From JAOAGA01 sp964540515 (GTDB lineage: Bacteria > CALINM01): DNA of 64,000 nt. Positions within the stretch are counted from its first letter, which is position 1. Every line of letters begins with the position of its first letter. The stretch spans positions 62,001 to 126,000 of the forward strand of contig CAZIMS010000006.1 of NCBI GenBank assembly GCA_964540515.1. Reading direction: 5' to 3'. Positions 17,602 through 26,491 of the stretch are shown here, one piece after another. Under the pieces are notes generated by a model, which saw only the letters and a list, made by a program, of their open reading frames with translations, searched no databases and had not been told where the DNA came from. The translations under genes were made by a program, and so were the position numbers.

Positions 17602-17739
17602 ATGAAAGAAATACTTAGCCCCTATTTACTACTTCTTTTTTTTGTAGCACTTTTTATTATAGGAGTTAATAGTGGAGAGTTTGTAGCTGTGCTTGAGAAG
17701 GCTATAAGGATCTGTCTTAGTTGCATAGGTGTTGGATGA
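17602..17739 (+). CDS. CD1871A-like 45-residue membrane peptide with C-terminal CXXC
   Basis: A 45-codon frame from ATG 17602 encodes one hydrophobic helix (about residues 8-21), then GEFVAVLEKAIRI and a terminal CLSCIGVG. This shape (one TM helix, GE, KAI, CxxCIGxG end) matches the small CD1871A family of CXXC proteins known mainly from Firmicutes. Its stop overlaps the ATG of the polyferredoxin gene (ATGA at 17736-17739), indicating coupled translation. The cysteine pair could bind metal or form a disulfide exchanged with the TlpA-like protein two genes on. Function not established. Confidence 0.8.
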   Translation: MKEILSPYLLLLFFVALFIIGVNSGEFVAVLEKAIRICLSCIGVG

Positions 17740-18617
17740 CTGAACTTTTTAGAAGAACAATACAAGTAATCGTAACTTTTCTTAACAACTCCTATTTTGG
17801 TTTTTTCTGGACTAAGAAGATTTTTCAAGGGCAAACCAAAGCCCTTTGTGCCCCTGGTCTAAACTGTTATTCCTGTCCTGCCTCAATACTTGCCTGTCCT
17901 ATGGGAGCTCTACAATCAATTATGGCAACCATAAGGACCTCTATAAGCGCTATGAAATATCACATAGGCCTTTATGTAATAGGTTTTCTCGGCACTATCG
18001 GGATGATAGCTGGAAGATTCCCCTGTGGTTGGCTTTGTCCATTTGGATTTCTTCAAGAACTGATTCATAAAATACCATCAAAAAAGTTTAATATACCCCC
18101 AAAGCTTCAATATGGTAAGTATATTTTTCTTTTTCTCTTTGTAATAATTTTGCCATTAATAATAGTAGATGAGTTCGGCTATGGTGTTACATGGTTTTGT
18201 AAATATATTTGTCCTGCTGGCACTCTTGAGGCAGGAATTCCTTTGATGTTTATTGACCCTTCATTAAGAAGACTTATAGATTTTTTATATTACTATAAGC
18301 TTGCCATATTAATCTTTTTAATTGTTGCCATGATTTTAATAAGACGCCCCTTTTGTAGAACTATGTGCCCATTGGGTGGTTTCTATTCTTTTTTTAATAA
18401 GATTAGTATCTTAAGAATGAAACACGACAAAAAGAGATGTGTTTTGTGTCACCAGTGCTATGCAGATTGCCCTATGCACATTAAATTTTTCGAAGGGGCA
18501 AATCAACTAAACTGCATTAGATGTTTTAGGTGTTACACAAAGTCTTGTAAATTTGGGGCAATATCTATAGAATTAACAGGAATGAAAAAAGAAGATTTAA
18601 TTACAAAGGAGACATAA
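17736..18617 (+). CDS. NapH/MauN-like membrane polyferredoxin
   Basis: Membrane iron-sulfur protein of about 293 residues with several TM helices. The N-terminal cluster APGLNCYSCPASILACPMGA is characteristic of the polyferredoxins paired with CD1871A peptides and TlpA proteins. Further NapH-type motifs follow: CGWLCPFGF, CKYICPAGTLEAG and RPFCRTMCPLGGF, then two 4Fe-4S sets (CVLCHQCYADC, CIRCFRCYTKSC). It probably passes electrons across or along the membrane. I chose ATG 17736 because it overlaps the upstream stop as ATGA; an in-frame TTG at 17721 lies inside the upstream gene. Confidence 0.88.
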   Translation: MTELFRRTIQVIVTFLNNSYFGFFWTKKIFQGQTKALCAPGLNCYSCPASILACPMGALQSIMATIRTSISAMKYHIGLYVIGFLGTIGMIAGRFPCGWLCPFGFLQELIHKIPSKKFNIPPKLQYGKYIFLFLFVIILPLIIVDEFGYGVTWFCKYICPAGTLEAGIPLMFIDPSLRRLIDFLYYYKLAILIFLIVAMILIRRPFCRTMCPLGGFYSFFNKISILRMKHDKKRCVLCHQCYADCPMHIKFFEGANQLNCIRCFRCYTKSCKFGAISIELTGMKKEDLITKET

Positions 18618-19133
18618 ATGAAAAGAGCCTTGCTTTTTATTCTAACAGCAATATTGTTCTTCTCTTGCACAAAAAAAGAGGAAGAAAAAAAGGCTGAATC
18701 TTATCAACCACAAACACAACAAACTACTTCTTCAAAAAAAGAGTATAAATCTATTACAGGTAAGGATTTACAAGATATTTTAAAGTCAAAGGAAGGAAAG
18801 GTTGTACTTGTTAATTTTTTTGCTACTTGGTGCCCCCCTTGTAGAAAGGAAGTGCCTGAATTAGTAGAGCTCTATAAACTATATAAAGACAAAAATGTTG
18901 AGATTATTGGTATATCCATCGATGAGAACGGTTCAGAAGCTGTTGCACCTTTCGCTGAAAAGACAAATATCAATTATTCTTTATATCTTACAACACCAGA
19001 TTTAAATAATTTATATAAGGTTGATGCCGTTCCAACTACATTCTTATTCGACAAAAAGGGGAAACTAATACAAACAATTACAGGCTATGTAGAAGGTAAA
19101 GAGCTATCTCGAATGATAGATATAATGCTTTAA
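18618..19133 (+). CDS. TlpA/ResA-like thioredoxin lipoprotein
   Basis: 171-residue exported thiol-disulfide protein. A lipobox (LFFSC, Cys17) suggests lipid anchoring, a charged linker follows (18-50), and the thioredoxin fold carries WCPPC (71-75) and a cis-proline (VPTTF). ResA/TlpA relatives keep apocytochrome cysteines reduced for heme attachment or move reducing equivalents into the periplasm, which fits neighbours rich in c-type hemes. The gene abuts the polyferredoxin gene (TAA then ATG), with an AAGGAGA ribosome site, and is convergent with the deacetylase gene. Confidence 0.9.
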   Translation: MKRALLFILTAILFFSCTKKEEEKKAESYQPQTQQTTSSKKEYKSITGKDLQDILKSKEGKVVLVNFFATWCPPCRKEVPELVELYKLYKDKNVEIIGISIDENGSEAVAPFAEKTNINYSLYLTTPDLNNLYKVDAVPTTFLFDKKGKLIQTITGYVEGKELSRMIDIML

Positions 19134-19135
19134 TT

Positions 19136-20269
19136 TTATAAATTGTGGTAAGGGAAAAGGTGCTTTTTTAGCTTTTCTATTACTCTACTTGTTTCCCTTT
19201 CAATAGTACTTAGATATTCTTTCTCTTCTATACTTTCCTTATCCCTTAATTTAGTAATTTTGGTTTTATATATAGCTGAGAGTTTTAAAAATTCTTCAGG
19301 AATAGTCTCAGCTATCTCTTCCCCTACAACAATAGCCAAGGCTAATGTCCAAGCTCTTGCAACATTGGCTGGATTATATCCTCCCCCTCCTAAAGCTAAC
19401 CATGGGATATTCAGACTTTTATAAAAGTTAATAATCCTTTCAAAAGATAGAGTTGTTAGATTAAGCGTAGCTAATGGGTCATTGTGAAAACAATCTACCC
19501 CTAACTGAGTTACAATAATGTCTGGTTTGAATACTTCTATCAAAGGTGGAACTATCTCGAAAAAACCTCTCAAAAAATTTTTATCATCCGTGTAAGGATA
19601 GAGGGGAAAATTAACTGTATATCCCAAACCATCTCCTACTCCCATATCTGTTTCAAAACCTGTTCCAGGAAACAAAAATTTACCAGATTCGTGAAATGAA
19701 ATGGTCATAACCTTAGAGGTATCATAAAAAATCTTTTCTACCCCATCACCATGATGAGCATCTGTATCTATATATAGAACCTTTTTCCCATTATCTACAA
19801 GATACTTTATTGCAACAGCAATATCGTTTAGGTAACAAAAACCTGATGCTTTATCTGGAAAGGCATGATGTAGCCCTCCTGATATATTAAAAAATACATC
19901 AGCCACGCCAGAAAGAAGTGTTTTAGCACCCTTAAGGCTTGAACCGCAGACGAGGCTGGACCAATCATAGACACCTTCAAAAATAGGATTATCAGCAGTG
20001 TCAAGATTATAAAAAAAGGCTTCCGGTGGACATAGCCCATTATTACATTGCTTTAAAACGTATAGATAGTGGCTCGAGTGTACTTTTAAAATATCTTCAT
20101 CTTGGCAATACTCTGGTTCTACTAAGGTAACCTTTTTAAAAAGGTTATAAGACTTAGATAGCTCATAGGCAAGCTTAAGTCGATACACTTTTAATGGATG
20201 TTGGTCACCATAATCATATCTCAACAACTCATCAGAGTAACAATAAAAAACCCTCAAGTCTCTATCCAT
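19136..20269 (-). CDS. Histone-deacetylase superfamily protein (AcuC-like)
   Basis: 377-residue zinc hydrolase of the arginase/deacetylase fold. The catalytic histidine pair is in GLHHAF (132-137) and zinc ligands D170 and H172 are in DTDAHHGDG; a late GGGGYNPANVARAW segment is typical of the class. Bacterial AcuC proteins deacetylate proteins such as acetyl-CoA synthetase, but acs and acetoin genes are absent here, so the substrate is open. Starts 49 bases after the PhoU-like gene and may be read from the same transcript. Two bases separate its stop from that of the TlpA gene. Confidence 0.9.
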   Translation of the reverse strand: MDRDLRVFYCYSDELLRYDYGDQHPLKVYRLKLAYELSKSYNLFKKVTLVEPEYCQDEDILKVHSSHYLYVLKQCNNGLCPPEAFFYNLDTADNPIFEGVYDWSSLVCGSSLKGAKTLLSGVADVFFNISGGLHHAFPDKASGFCYLNDIAVAIKYLVDNGKKVLYIDTDAHHGDGVEKIFYDTSKVMTISFHESGKFLFPGTGFETDMGVGDGLGYTVNFPLYPYTDDKNFLRGFFEIVPPLIEVFKPDIIVTQLGVDCFHNDPLATLNLTTLSFERIINFYKSLNIPWLALGGGGYNPANVARAWTLALAIVVGEEIAETIPEEFLKLSAIYKTKITKLRDKESIEEKEYLSTIERETSRVIEKLKKHLFPYHNL

Positions 20270-20318
20270 AGAAAATAATAAATATTAAAATTACCCCTCT
20301 TAAAGTCTTTTCTATTTT

Positions 20319-20924
20319 TTAAAAAGTTTCTATCTTTCTCGCTATTTCTTTTATATGCCAGATGCTCATTCTAAAGTTGTCAAGTATATCTAAATACATA
20401 GAAGAGTGTTTAGGATGACATATACCTGTTACAAGCCTCTCTTCATGTTGAGTAGCAAACTCGTCAGCCATCTGATTTGCCTTAGTACCAACACTTATAA
20501 TATGCTCTATTAGGACTGTATTAAAGGTTGTAACAAGATCTTTTAAGTTCTTAAGAAGATCCTTTGTCGTATTGAATAGATAGTTTAGCTCTGACACAGC
20601 TTTATCAGAAAAAAGAGTACCTTCTATAATCTTCGTATGGACAGTTTTAATAACGTTCTCGAAGCAATCGCCGATTCTTTCTAAGTGTCCTGCAATTGTA
20701 ATTAAAAGCCTCACGCTATCTTTATTGCCTTCCTTTATTACATCCAATGTAAAGTCCTTCTCAAAATCATGAACTTTTTTACCTAATATTTCTGCCTCAT
20801 GGAGCAAACTTTTTTTGTGTTTCATAAATCCATCATAAATAAAACTTAACATGCTCAATAGATCTTCTGTTGATTCAGATAGTTTTTTCTGATAATCATA
20901 AAGTGATTTTTCAATTGGTCTCAT
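20319..20924 (-). CDS. PhoU-like helical protein
   Basis: 201 residues, nearly all helical, with a PhoU-type metal/helix signature (AGHLERIGDCFENVI, about 78-92) and a related second half (ANQMADEFATQHE). PhoU proteins form three-helix bundles that signal phosphate status or regulate Pit-type carriers, but no phosphate transporter is near. It is the last gene before the deacetylase and follows thrC by nine bases. Role in this context unknown. Confidence 0.7.
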   Translation of the reverse strand: MRPIEKSLYDYQKKLSESTEDLLSMLSFIYDGFMKHKKSLLHEAEILGKKVHDFEKDFTLDVIKEGNKDSVRLLITIAGHLERIGDCFENVIKTVHTKIIEGTLFSDKAVSELNYLFNTTKDLLKNLKDLVTTFNTVLIEHIISVGTKANQMADEFATQHEERLVTGICHPKHSSMYLDILDNFRMSIWHIKEIARKIETF

Positions 20925-20933
20925 ATATCCCCC

Positions 20934-21986
20934 CTATAATCCTATATTTTTTAAAATATTAGATACTTCTGGCTCAATGGTTATTGGTTTTTGTGAGTTT
21001 GCCATGGCATTATCAGGATCCTTTAGGCCATGTCCTGTTAAGGTGCAAACTACAGTCTCATCTCCCTTAAAAAATCCCCTTTCAGAAAGCTTAATTATTC
21101 CGGCCAAGGAGGCAGCTGAAGCAGGCTCACAAAATATACCTTCTTTATTTGCTAACAGTTTATAGGCACTTATAATCTCATCATCAGATACCATATCTAT
21201 TAAACCACCCGACTCATCTCTTGCCTTTACGGCTTTGTCCCAACTAGCTGGATTGCCAATCCTAATTGCAGTAGCTATTGTTTCTGGCTTCTCTATGGGA
21301 TATCCTTTCACAATTGGTGCAGCACCTTCCGCTTGGAACCCAAGCATCTTAGGAAGACTACTAATTTTGCCAGCAGATTTATACTCTTTGTATCCCATCC
21401 AATAGGCACTGATATTTCCTGCATTTCCAACAGGAAGACAATGATAGTCAGGGGATGTTTTTAAGACATCACAAATCTCAAAGGCTCCAGTCTTCTGCCC
21501 CTCTAATCTATGAGGATTTAGTGAGTTTACTAAGGTAATAGGATATTTATCTGAGATATGGACAACAATCTTAAGGGCCTCATCAAAGTTACCTTTAATC
21601 TGAATTACCTTTGCCCCGTGTATCATTGCTTGAGAGAGCTTACCTAAAGCGATCTTTCCTTCTGGTATTAAAACTACACAAGTAAGCCCTGCCCTTGCAG
21701 AGTAAGCAGCGGCTGAGGCAGAAGTATTGCCTGTTGAAGCACAGATAACCGCCTTAGAACCAGCCTCTACAGCTTTACTAATTGCATAGGTCATGCCTCT
21801 ATCTTTAAAAGAGCCTGTAGGATTAAGTCCTTCATATTTGAAATAAAGTTTAAGTGGTTTCTCAAGGTTTTTCCCGATGTAACGGGAAGGAATAAGAGGC
21901 GTATTACCCTCAAGGAGTGTAACAATATTTTTCTCTTCTATATCAAAAAAATCAAAATAATTTTTTATTATGCCCTGCCAACACAT
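20934..21986 (-). CDS. thrC: Threonine synthase
   Basis: 350-residue fold-type II PLP enzyme converting O-phosphohomoserine to threonine. The PLP lysine is K61 in PTGSFKDRGM; ASTGNTSASAAAYSARAG and the phosphate-binding LPVGNAGNISAYW follow. Length and motifs fit the short bacterial/archaeal ThrC. It lies 28 bases after hom, giving the last two dedicated threonine steps except homoserine kinase, which is not in this window. Confidence 0.95.
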   Translation of the reverse strand: MCWQGIIKNYFDFFDIEEKNIVTLLEGNTPLIPSRYIGKNLEKPLKLYFKYEGLNPTGSFKDRGMTYAISKAVEAGSKAVICASTGNTSASAAAYSARAGLTCVVLIPEGKIALGKLSQAMIHGAKVIQIKGNFDEALKIVVHISDKYPITLVNSLNPHRLEGQKTGAFEICDVLKTSPDYHCLPVGNAGNISAYWMGYKEYKSAGKISSLPKMLGFQAEGAAPIVKGYPIEKPETIATAIRIGNPASWDKAVKARDESGGLIDMVSDDEIISAYKLLANKEGIFCEPASAASLAGIIKLSERGFFKGDETVVCTLTGHGLKDPDNAMANSQKPITIEPEVSNILKNIGL

Positions 21987-22014
21987 TAAGAATCTCCTTA
22001 TTAATGCCTAAAAA

Positions 22015-23331
22015 TCAAATAGTCTCTTCTATTCTTAAAAAGGCTGGTTTATCAAAGGATATATTCAGTTTTTCAATCTCTACTAACGCCTCTCTCAATC
22101 TCTTCTCCTCTGTCTCATGAGTTATAATAATAAGTGGCACAGCGCCACCCTCTTCATTTCTGCCTTCCTGCATAACTGAAGCTATACTTATATTTTTTTT
22201 ACCTAAAACCCCTGATATTGACGCCAAGATACCTGGTCTATCAACCACCATCAATCTTATAAAATACTTACTTATAATGTCATCTATTTTTAAAATTTTT
22301 GCCTCTTCAATATACTTTGATATATATCCTCTATTGGGAACTGTGCCAGTGGAATGACTAACGATATTCCTTGCAATGGCTATGACATCACCAAGGACAG
22401 CAGAGGCTGTAGGCATCATTCCTGCACCTTTGCCATAAAGTAATATGGAGCCGGATGCATAACCTCTTACGAACACAGCATTGTACTCCATTCTAACACT
22501 TGTAAGAGGATGATTCTTTGGAATCAAGGTAGGATGCAGCCTCACCTCTATCTTGTCATCCTGCCTCTTAGATATACCAAGAAGTTTAACTACATAACCA
22601 AACTGAGAGGCAAACCTTATATCAAGATTTGTAATTTTTGATATGCCTTCAATGAAAACATCTTTAAAAGACACCTTCTTCCCAAAGGCAAGAGATGTTA
22701 ATATTGCAATCTTATGTCCTGCATCAAAACCTTCTATATCAAGAGTGGGGTCTGCTTCAGCGTAACCTTTATCTTGCGCTTCCTTTAAGGCATCTTGAAA
22801 ATTTCTCCCCTCTTCTGTCATCTTTGTTAAGATATAGTTGCAGGTACCATTAATTATTCCGTAAATACTGTCAATCCTGTCCCCAGATAAAGACTCTTTA
22901 ATGCTCCTAATAATTGGTATTACTCCTGCAACGGAGGCCTCATATCCTATCTCTACTCCTTTTTTTTCACAAAGGGAAAAGATCTCCTCACCTGACTCTG
23001 CTAATAGAGCTTTGTTTGCCGTAACGACATGCTTACCATTCTTTATCGCTGATATGATAAAATCTTTTGCAAAGGTTTTACCTCCTATAAGCTCAACAAC
23101 TATATCTATTTCTGGATCATTAATTAGCTCTTCTGCATTATCTGTTATCTTTATTGATTTGGGAGTTTTAACACCTTCTTTTGATTTTTTTGTTTTCTCA
23201 GCGATTGTCTTTAACTTAAGCTCAAAATCGAGCTTCTTTGAAATCTCCTGTATATTTTCAAGATAAAGCTTTACAACTCCCGAGCCGACTGTCCCAAAAC
23301 CTATAACTCCAAAGGTAACCTTTCTTTTCAT
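22015..23331 (-). CDS. hom: Homoserine dehydrogenase
   Basis: 438-residue NAD(P)-dependent enzyme of threonine/methionine synthesis. The N-terminal Rossmann motif is GFGTVGSGVV (12-21), the catalytic core holds GIINGTCNYILTKM and DPTLDIEGFDAGHK, and the C-terminal ACT domain (RLMVVDRPGILASISGVL, about 356-373) should give allosteric feedback by threonine. Two bases separate it from the upstream aminotransferase gene, so one operon supplies the branch. Confidence 0.96.
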   Translation of the reverse strand: MKRKVTFGVIGFGTVGSGVVKLYLENIQEISKKLDFELKLKTIAEKTKKSKEGVKTPKSIKITDNAEELINDPEIDIVVELIGGKTFAKDFIISAIKNGKHVVTANKALLAESGEEIFSLCEKKGVEIGYEASVAGVIPIIRSIKESLSGDRIDSIYGIINGTCNYILTKMTEEGRNFQDALKEAQDKGYAEADPTLDIEGFDAGHKIAILTSLAFGKKVSFKDVFIEGISKITNLDIRFASQFGYVVKLLGISKRQDDKIEVRLHPTLIPKNHPLTSVRMEYNAVFVRGYASGSILLYGKGAGMMPTASAVLGDVIAIARNIVSHSTGTVPNRGYISKYIEEAKILKIDDIISKYFIRLMVVDRPGILASISGVLGKKNISIASVMQEGRNEEGGAVPLIIITHETEEKRLREALVEIEKLNISFDKPAFLRIEETI

Positions 23332-23333
23332 TA

Positions 23334-24506
23334 CTATTTCCCCATAAGCTTTTTGATTCCCCTGATAGCCTGCCTAATCCTATGCTCGTTTTCTACTAGA
23401 GAAAACCTTATAAAGCCCTCTCCATACTCACCAAAACCTATTCCTGGTGATACAGCAACCTTTGCCTCTTTAAGTAACAATTTGGAGAACTCGATAGAAC
23501 CTAAATTTTTAAATGCATCAGGTATCTTTGCCCATACAAACATTGTACCTTTAGGTTTTTCTATGTCCCAGCCAATCTTATTTAATCCTTCACATAGTAT
23601 ATCTCTTCTAACTTTATAGATCTCTCTTACCTGATCTACACAGTCTCTTGGCCCATTTAAAGCAATTATAGAAGCAATCTGAATTGGTTGAAAAACTCCA
23701 TAATCAAAATAGCTCTTTAACCTAGCAAGGGCATTAATCAACTCCCTATTCCCAACAGCAAATGCAACTCTCCATCCTGGCATACTATATCCTTTTGACA
23801 AAGAGTAAAACTCAATCCCTATGTCCTTAGCTCCTGGCACCTGCATAAAACTTGGGGCTTTGTAACCATCAAAGCACAGGTCTGCATAGGCAAAATCATG
23901 AACAACAATTAAGTTATTCTCCTTTGCATAATCAACGATCCTCTGAAAAAAATTTAAATCGACGATACGTGTGGTAGGGTTATGGGGAAAACTAATGAGT
24001 AAAAGTTTTGGTTGAGGCCAAACTCTTTTTACAGATTTTTCCAATTCAACAAAAAAATCTCTATCTTCTGTAAATGGTATTGAGTGTACGTCTGCCCCTG
24101 CCATGACTGCACAATAAGTATGTATTGGATAAGTTGGATTGGGAACTAAAGCTACGTCACCTCTCTCAAGTACTGCTAAGGCAAAATGAGAAAGCCCCTC
24201 TTTAGCACCAATAGTAACAATAGCTTCTGTCTCTGGGTCAATATGGACATCATAATTTCTCTTGTACCAGTCTGCAATAGCTACTCTTAACTTTGTTATA
24301 CCCTTAGATGCCGAGTATCTATGGTTTTTGGGATTATAAGATGCCTCAACAAGTTTGTCCACTATATGTTGAGGTGTTGGTATGTCAGGGTTACCCATAC
24401 CAAGATCAATAATATCTTCGCCTTCTCTTCTTGCCCTATTTTTTAAATCCACTACTATATTAAAAACATAAGGCGGAAGCCTCTTGATTCTTGGAAAATC
24501 GAACAT
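23334..24506 (-). CDS. Class I/II aminotransferase, AlaC-like
   Basis: 390-residue PLP enzyme beginning FPRIKRLPPYVFNIV, the N-terminus of glutamate-pyruvate (AlaC/AlaA-like) and related transaminases. Landmarks: LGMGNPDIPTP (35-45), HRYSASKGI, FPHNPTT and the Schiff-base lysine K238 in SLSKGYSMPGWR. This subgroup, when beside hom and thrC, is often annotated as alanine or aspartate transaminase; either role would fit. First gene of the hom-thrC operon, with a near-consensus promoter and GGAGG ribosome site. Confidence 0.88.
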   Translation of the reverse strand: MFDFPRIKRLPPYVFNIVVDLKNRARREGEDIIDLGMGNPDIPTPQHIVDKLVEASYNPKNHRYSASKGITKLRVAIADWYKRNYDVHIDPETEAIVTIGAKEGLSHFALAVLERGDVALVPNPTYPIHTYCAVMAGADVHSIPFTEDRDFFVELEKSVKRVWPQPKLLLISFPHNPTTRIVDLNFFQRIVDYAKENNLIVVHDFAYADLCFDGYKAPSFMQVPGAKDIGIEFYSLSKGYSMPGWRVAFAVGNRELINALARLKSYFDYGVFQPIQIASIIALNGPRDCVDQVREIYKVRRDILCEGLNKIGWDIEKPKGTMFVWAKIPDAFKNLGSIEFSKLLLKEAKVAVSPGIGFGEYGEGFIRFSLVENEHRIRQAIRGIKKLMGK

Positions 24507-24528
24507 AGCCCACCTCCAAATTTAACAC

Positions 24529-24558
24529 ATTTTACTTTACTTGCCTCTTTCTTGTCAA
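24529..24558 (-). promoter_or_regulatory. Sigma70 promoter of the aminotransferase-hom-thrC operon
   Basis: On the minus strand: consensus -35 TTGACA (24553-24558), 18-base spacer, -10 TAAAAT (24529-24534). The ATG is at 24506, with TTTGGAGGTGG just upstream. I saw no attenuator or riboswitch-like structure between them. Confidence 0.7.
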
Positions 24559-24625
24559 ATTAAGAATTGATTTTTCTTAGATTAGTTGTTGACATGATTA
24601 GCCTTCATAAACATTTTTTGAAAAA

Positions 24626-25348
24626 CTATTTTCCAAAAACAAGAAGCCCGCCTATATGCCCAAGCGTTGCTATGACACAAAAATTTATAAGCATTATAGT
24701 AAAATAAAGACCTGCCATTACAATTGAGGTTGCCTTAATTATTAAAAAACCATTCATGTTAAAAATAAAACCACTAGTCTGCAGGAAAAAGGCAATTACC
24801 CCAAGTATTAAGAAAATGAAGGAAAAATAAATCTTTACTGTAATCATCCTATACTTTCTCCTCTCATATCGCCTATACCAGTCATAATACCCCGAAAGAA
24901 TGGTTACTGTAGAAAATACTAAAGAGATGAAAAGAAAGACATCGGACATCTTTTTTATAGAAGGTATATAACGGAGAAAGTTCACATCTAATGTATAGCC
25001 ATCTCTTGAGTAGTAAAACTGAATAATTGAAACAATAAATACAAATAGTGTCCCAAGTAAAGCGAAAGGAAAAAGTCCTATTGGTATATGGGTTGAAAGG
25101 GGGTGAACTCTCATCTTGGGCTGATGTCTTTTTATCTCAACATCATGGACTACAGCAAGGGGATGTCCAAAGACATCAGAAATCTCTATTACTATGCCAC
25201 AAAGAGGGCAGACTAATAAACCATCCCTATCTGCATCATGAAAAGACAACTCTAAATGACATACAGGACAGTAAAATGTTTTACCATAGAACTTTCTTTT
25301 TAAGTTATTAATTAACAAATTTATTGGTTTCCAGACTACATCTAACAT
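24626..25348 (-). CDS. Membrane protein with rubredoxin-like zinc knuckle, DUF2231-like
   Basis: 240 residues. Two CxxC pairs, C27/C30 and C47/C50, form a rubredoxin-like knuckle in the N-terminal domain. From residue 81 the HPLSTHIPIGLFPFALLG motif opens a four-helix membrane domain of the DUF2231 type (helices about 88-112, 134-157, 171-190, 202-232), with histidines H82, H87 and H231 as possible heme or metal ligands. The gene is one base from the acyl-CoA dehydrogenase stop, the third gene of a three-gene unit. A membrane redox partner for the dehydrogenase is an attractive inference. Confidence 0.75.
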   Translation of the reverse strand: MLDVVWKPINLLINNLKRKFYGKTFYCPVCHLELSFHDADRDGLLVCPLCGIVIEISDVFGHPLAVVHDVEIKRHQPKMRVHPLSTHIPIGLFPFALLGTLFVFIVSIIQFYYSRDGYTLDVNFLRYIPSIKKMSDVFLFISLVFSTVTILSGYYDWYRRYERRKYRMITVKIYFSFIFLILGVIAFFLQTSGFIFNMNGFLIIKATSIVMAGLYFTIMLINFCVIATLGHIGGLLVFGK

Positions 25349-25349
25349 T

Positions 25350-26486
25350 TTAAACCTCTTTCATTCTCATCATCTTAGCTACTATAACCATCTTCTGTAT
25401 CTCCGTAGCTCCTTCATAGATCTGATAAATCTTAGCATCTCTAATAAGCTTTTCTACAGGCATCTCGTTGGTATATCCATATCCACCAAGAACCTGTGCT
25501 GCTTTTATTGCTGCTTCCATAGCCACATCAGCAGCAAACCACTTTGCCATTGCTGCTTCTTTGGAGTTATCCTTACCATTATCTATCAACCATGCAGCTC
25601 TAAGGGTTAGCATCCTTGAGGCATCTAATTTTGTAAGTAGTTCGGCTAAGGGAAATGAAATTCCTTGGTTAGAGATAAGTTTCTTGTCGAAGGTTCTTCT
25701 TTTTTTTGCATACTCAAGGGCTAAGCTTATAGCAGCCCTTGCAACACCATTTGCTCCTGCTGCAACCCCTGGTCTTGTATGATCAAAAGTTTTCATGGCA
25801 ATATTAAAACCATCTCCTTCCTCACCAACCCTATAGGAACTTGGTATTTTCACATCTTCAAAGGTAATCCTAACAGTATTTGATGCATGTTGACCCAGAT
25901 TAATCTCTTTAGGTCCTCTAATTATGCCTGGTAGATCGGCAGGAACGATAAAACCTGTCGGCTTGCCATCAACCTTAGCTAAAACAAAATACCAACTAGC
26001 AACAGAGCCATTAGTAATCCACCATTTAACACCATTTATAACATATTCATCGCCATATCTAACTGCAATTGTAGATATTCTATTTACATCAGAGCCTGCG
26101 GCAGGTTCAGTAACTGCATAAGCTGAAAACATAAGTTCCCTTGTCATAGGAGCTAAAAACCTTTTTTTCTGTTCTTCTGTGCCAAAAAGTATAAGAGGGT
26201 ATTGAGATAATCCGTTTGAGTTAATAGCAGTTGTAATTCCACTACAACCCGTAGCCATCTCCTCTTCCACAAGTACGCAGTCTACAGCAGTAAGACCAGC
26301 TCCACCATACTCCTTGGGCAGATGCAAGTTCATTAGTCCCTGTCTGAAGGCTTCTTCACATATATCCCTTGGGAAATCACCAGTCCTGTCATACTCCATA
26401 GCCTTAGGCGATATAAAATTTCTTGTAAAATCTCTTGCCTTCTCAACTAATCTTTTTTGTTCATCTGTTAAACTAAAATCAATCAT
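25350..26486 (-). CDS. Acyl-CoA dehydrogenase
   Basis: 378-residue FAD flavoprotein introducing the C2-C3 double bond in an acyl-CoA. Signatures: YAVTEPAAGSD, WWITNG (substrate/FAD contacts), GGYGYTNEMPVEKLIRD and the catalytic glutamate in IYEGATEIQ. It is outside the large MerR-led array, instead lying between two small membrane proteins with gaps of five and one bases. That isolated setting is unusual for this family. AGGAGA lies nine bases before the ATG. Chain specificity cannot be read. Confidence 0.93.
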   Translation of the reverse strand: MIDFSLTDEQKRLVEKARDFTRNFISPKAMEYDRTGDFPRDICEEAFRQGLMNLHLPKEYGGAGLTAVDCVLVEEEMATGCSGITTAINSNGLSQYPLILFGTEEQKKRFLAPMTRELMFSAYAVTEPAAGSDVNRISTIAVRYGDEYVINGVKWWITNGSVASWYFVLAKVDGKPTGFIVPADLPGIIRGPKEINLGQHASNTVRITFEDVKIPSSYRVGEEGDGFNIAMKTFDHTRPGVAAGANGVARAAISLALEYAKKRRTFDKKLISNQGISFPLAELLTKLDASRMLTLRAAWLIDNGKDNSKEAAMAKWFAADVAMEAAIKAAQVLGGYGYTNEMPVEKLIRDAKIYQIYEGATEIQKMVIVAKMMRMKEV

Positions 26487-26491
26487 TCCAC

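Noticed and set aside
24565..24605. Direct repeat GATTAG near 24579 and 24597
   Set aside because: Only six bases, common in this base composition and without any flanking symmetry.
24507..24625. Threonine attenuator or riboswitch before the aminotransferase-hom-thrC operon
   Set aside because: The space between the promoter and ATG is about 22 bases and has no leader peptide or competing hairpins.
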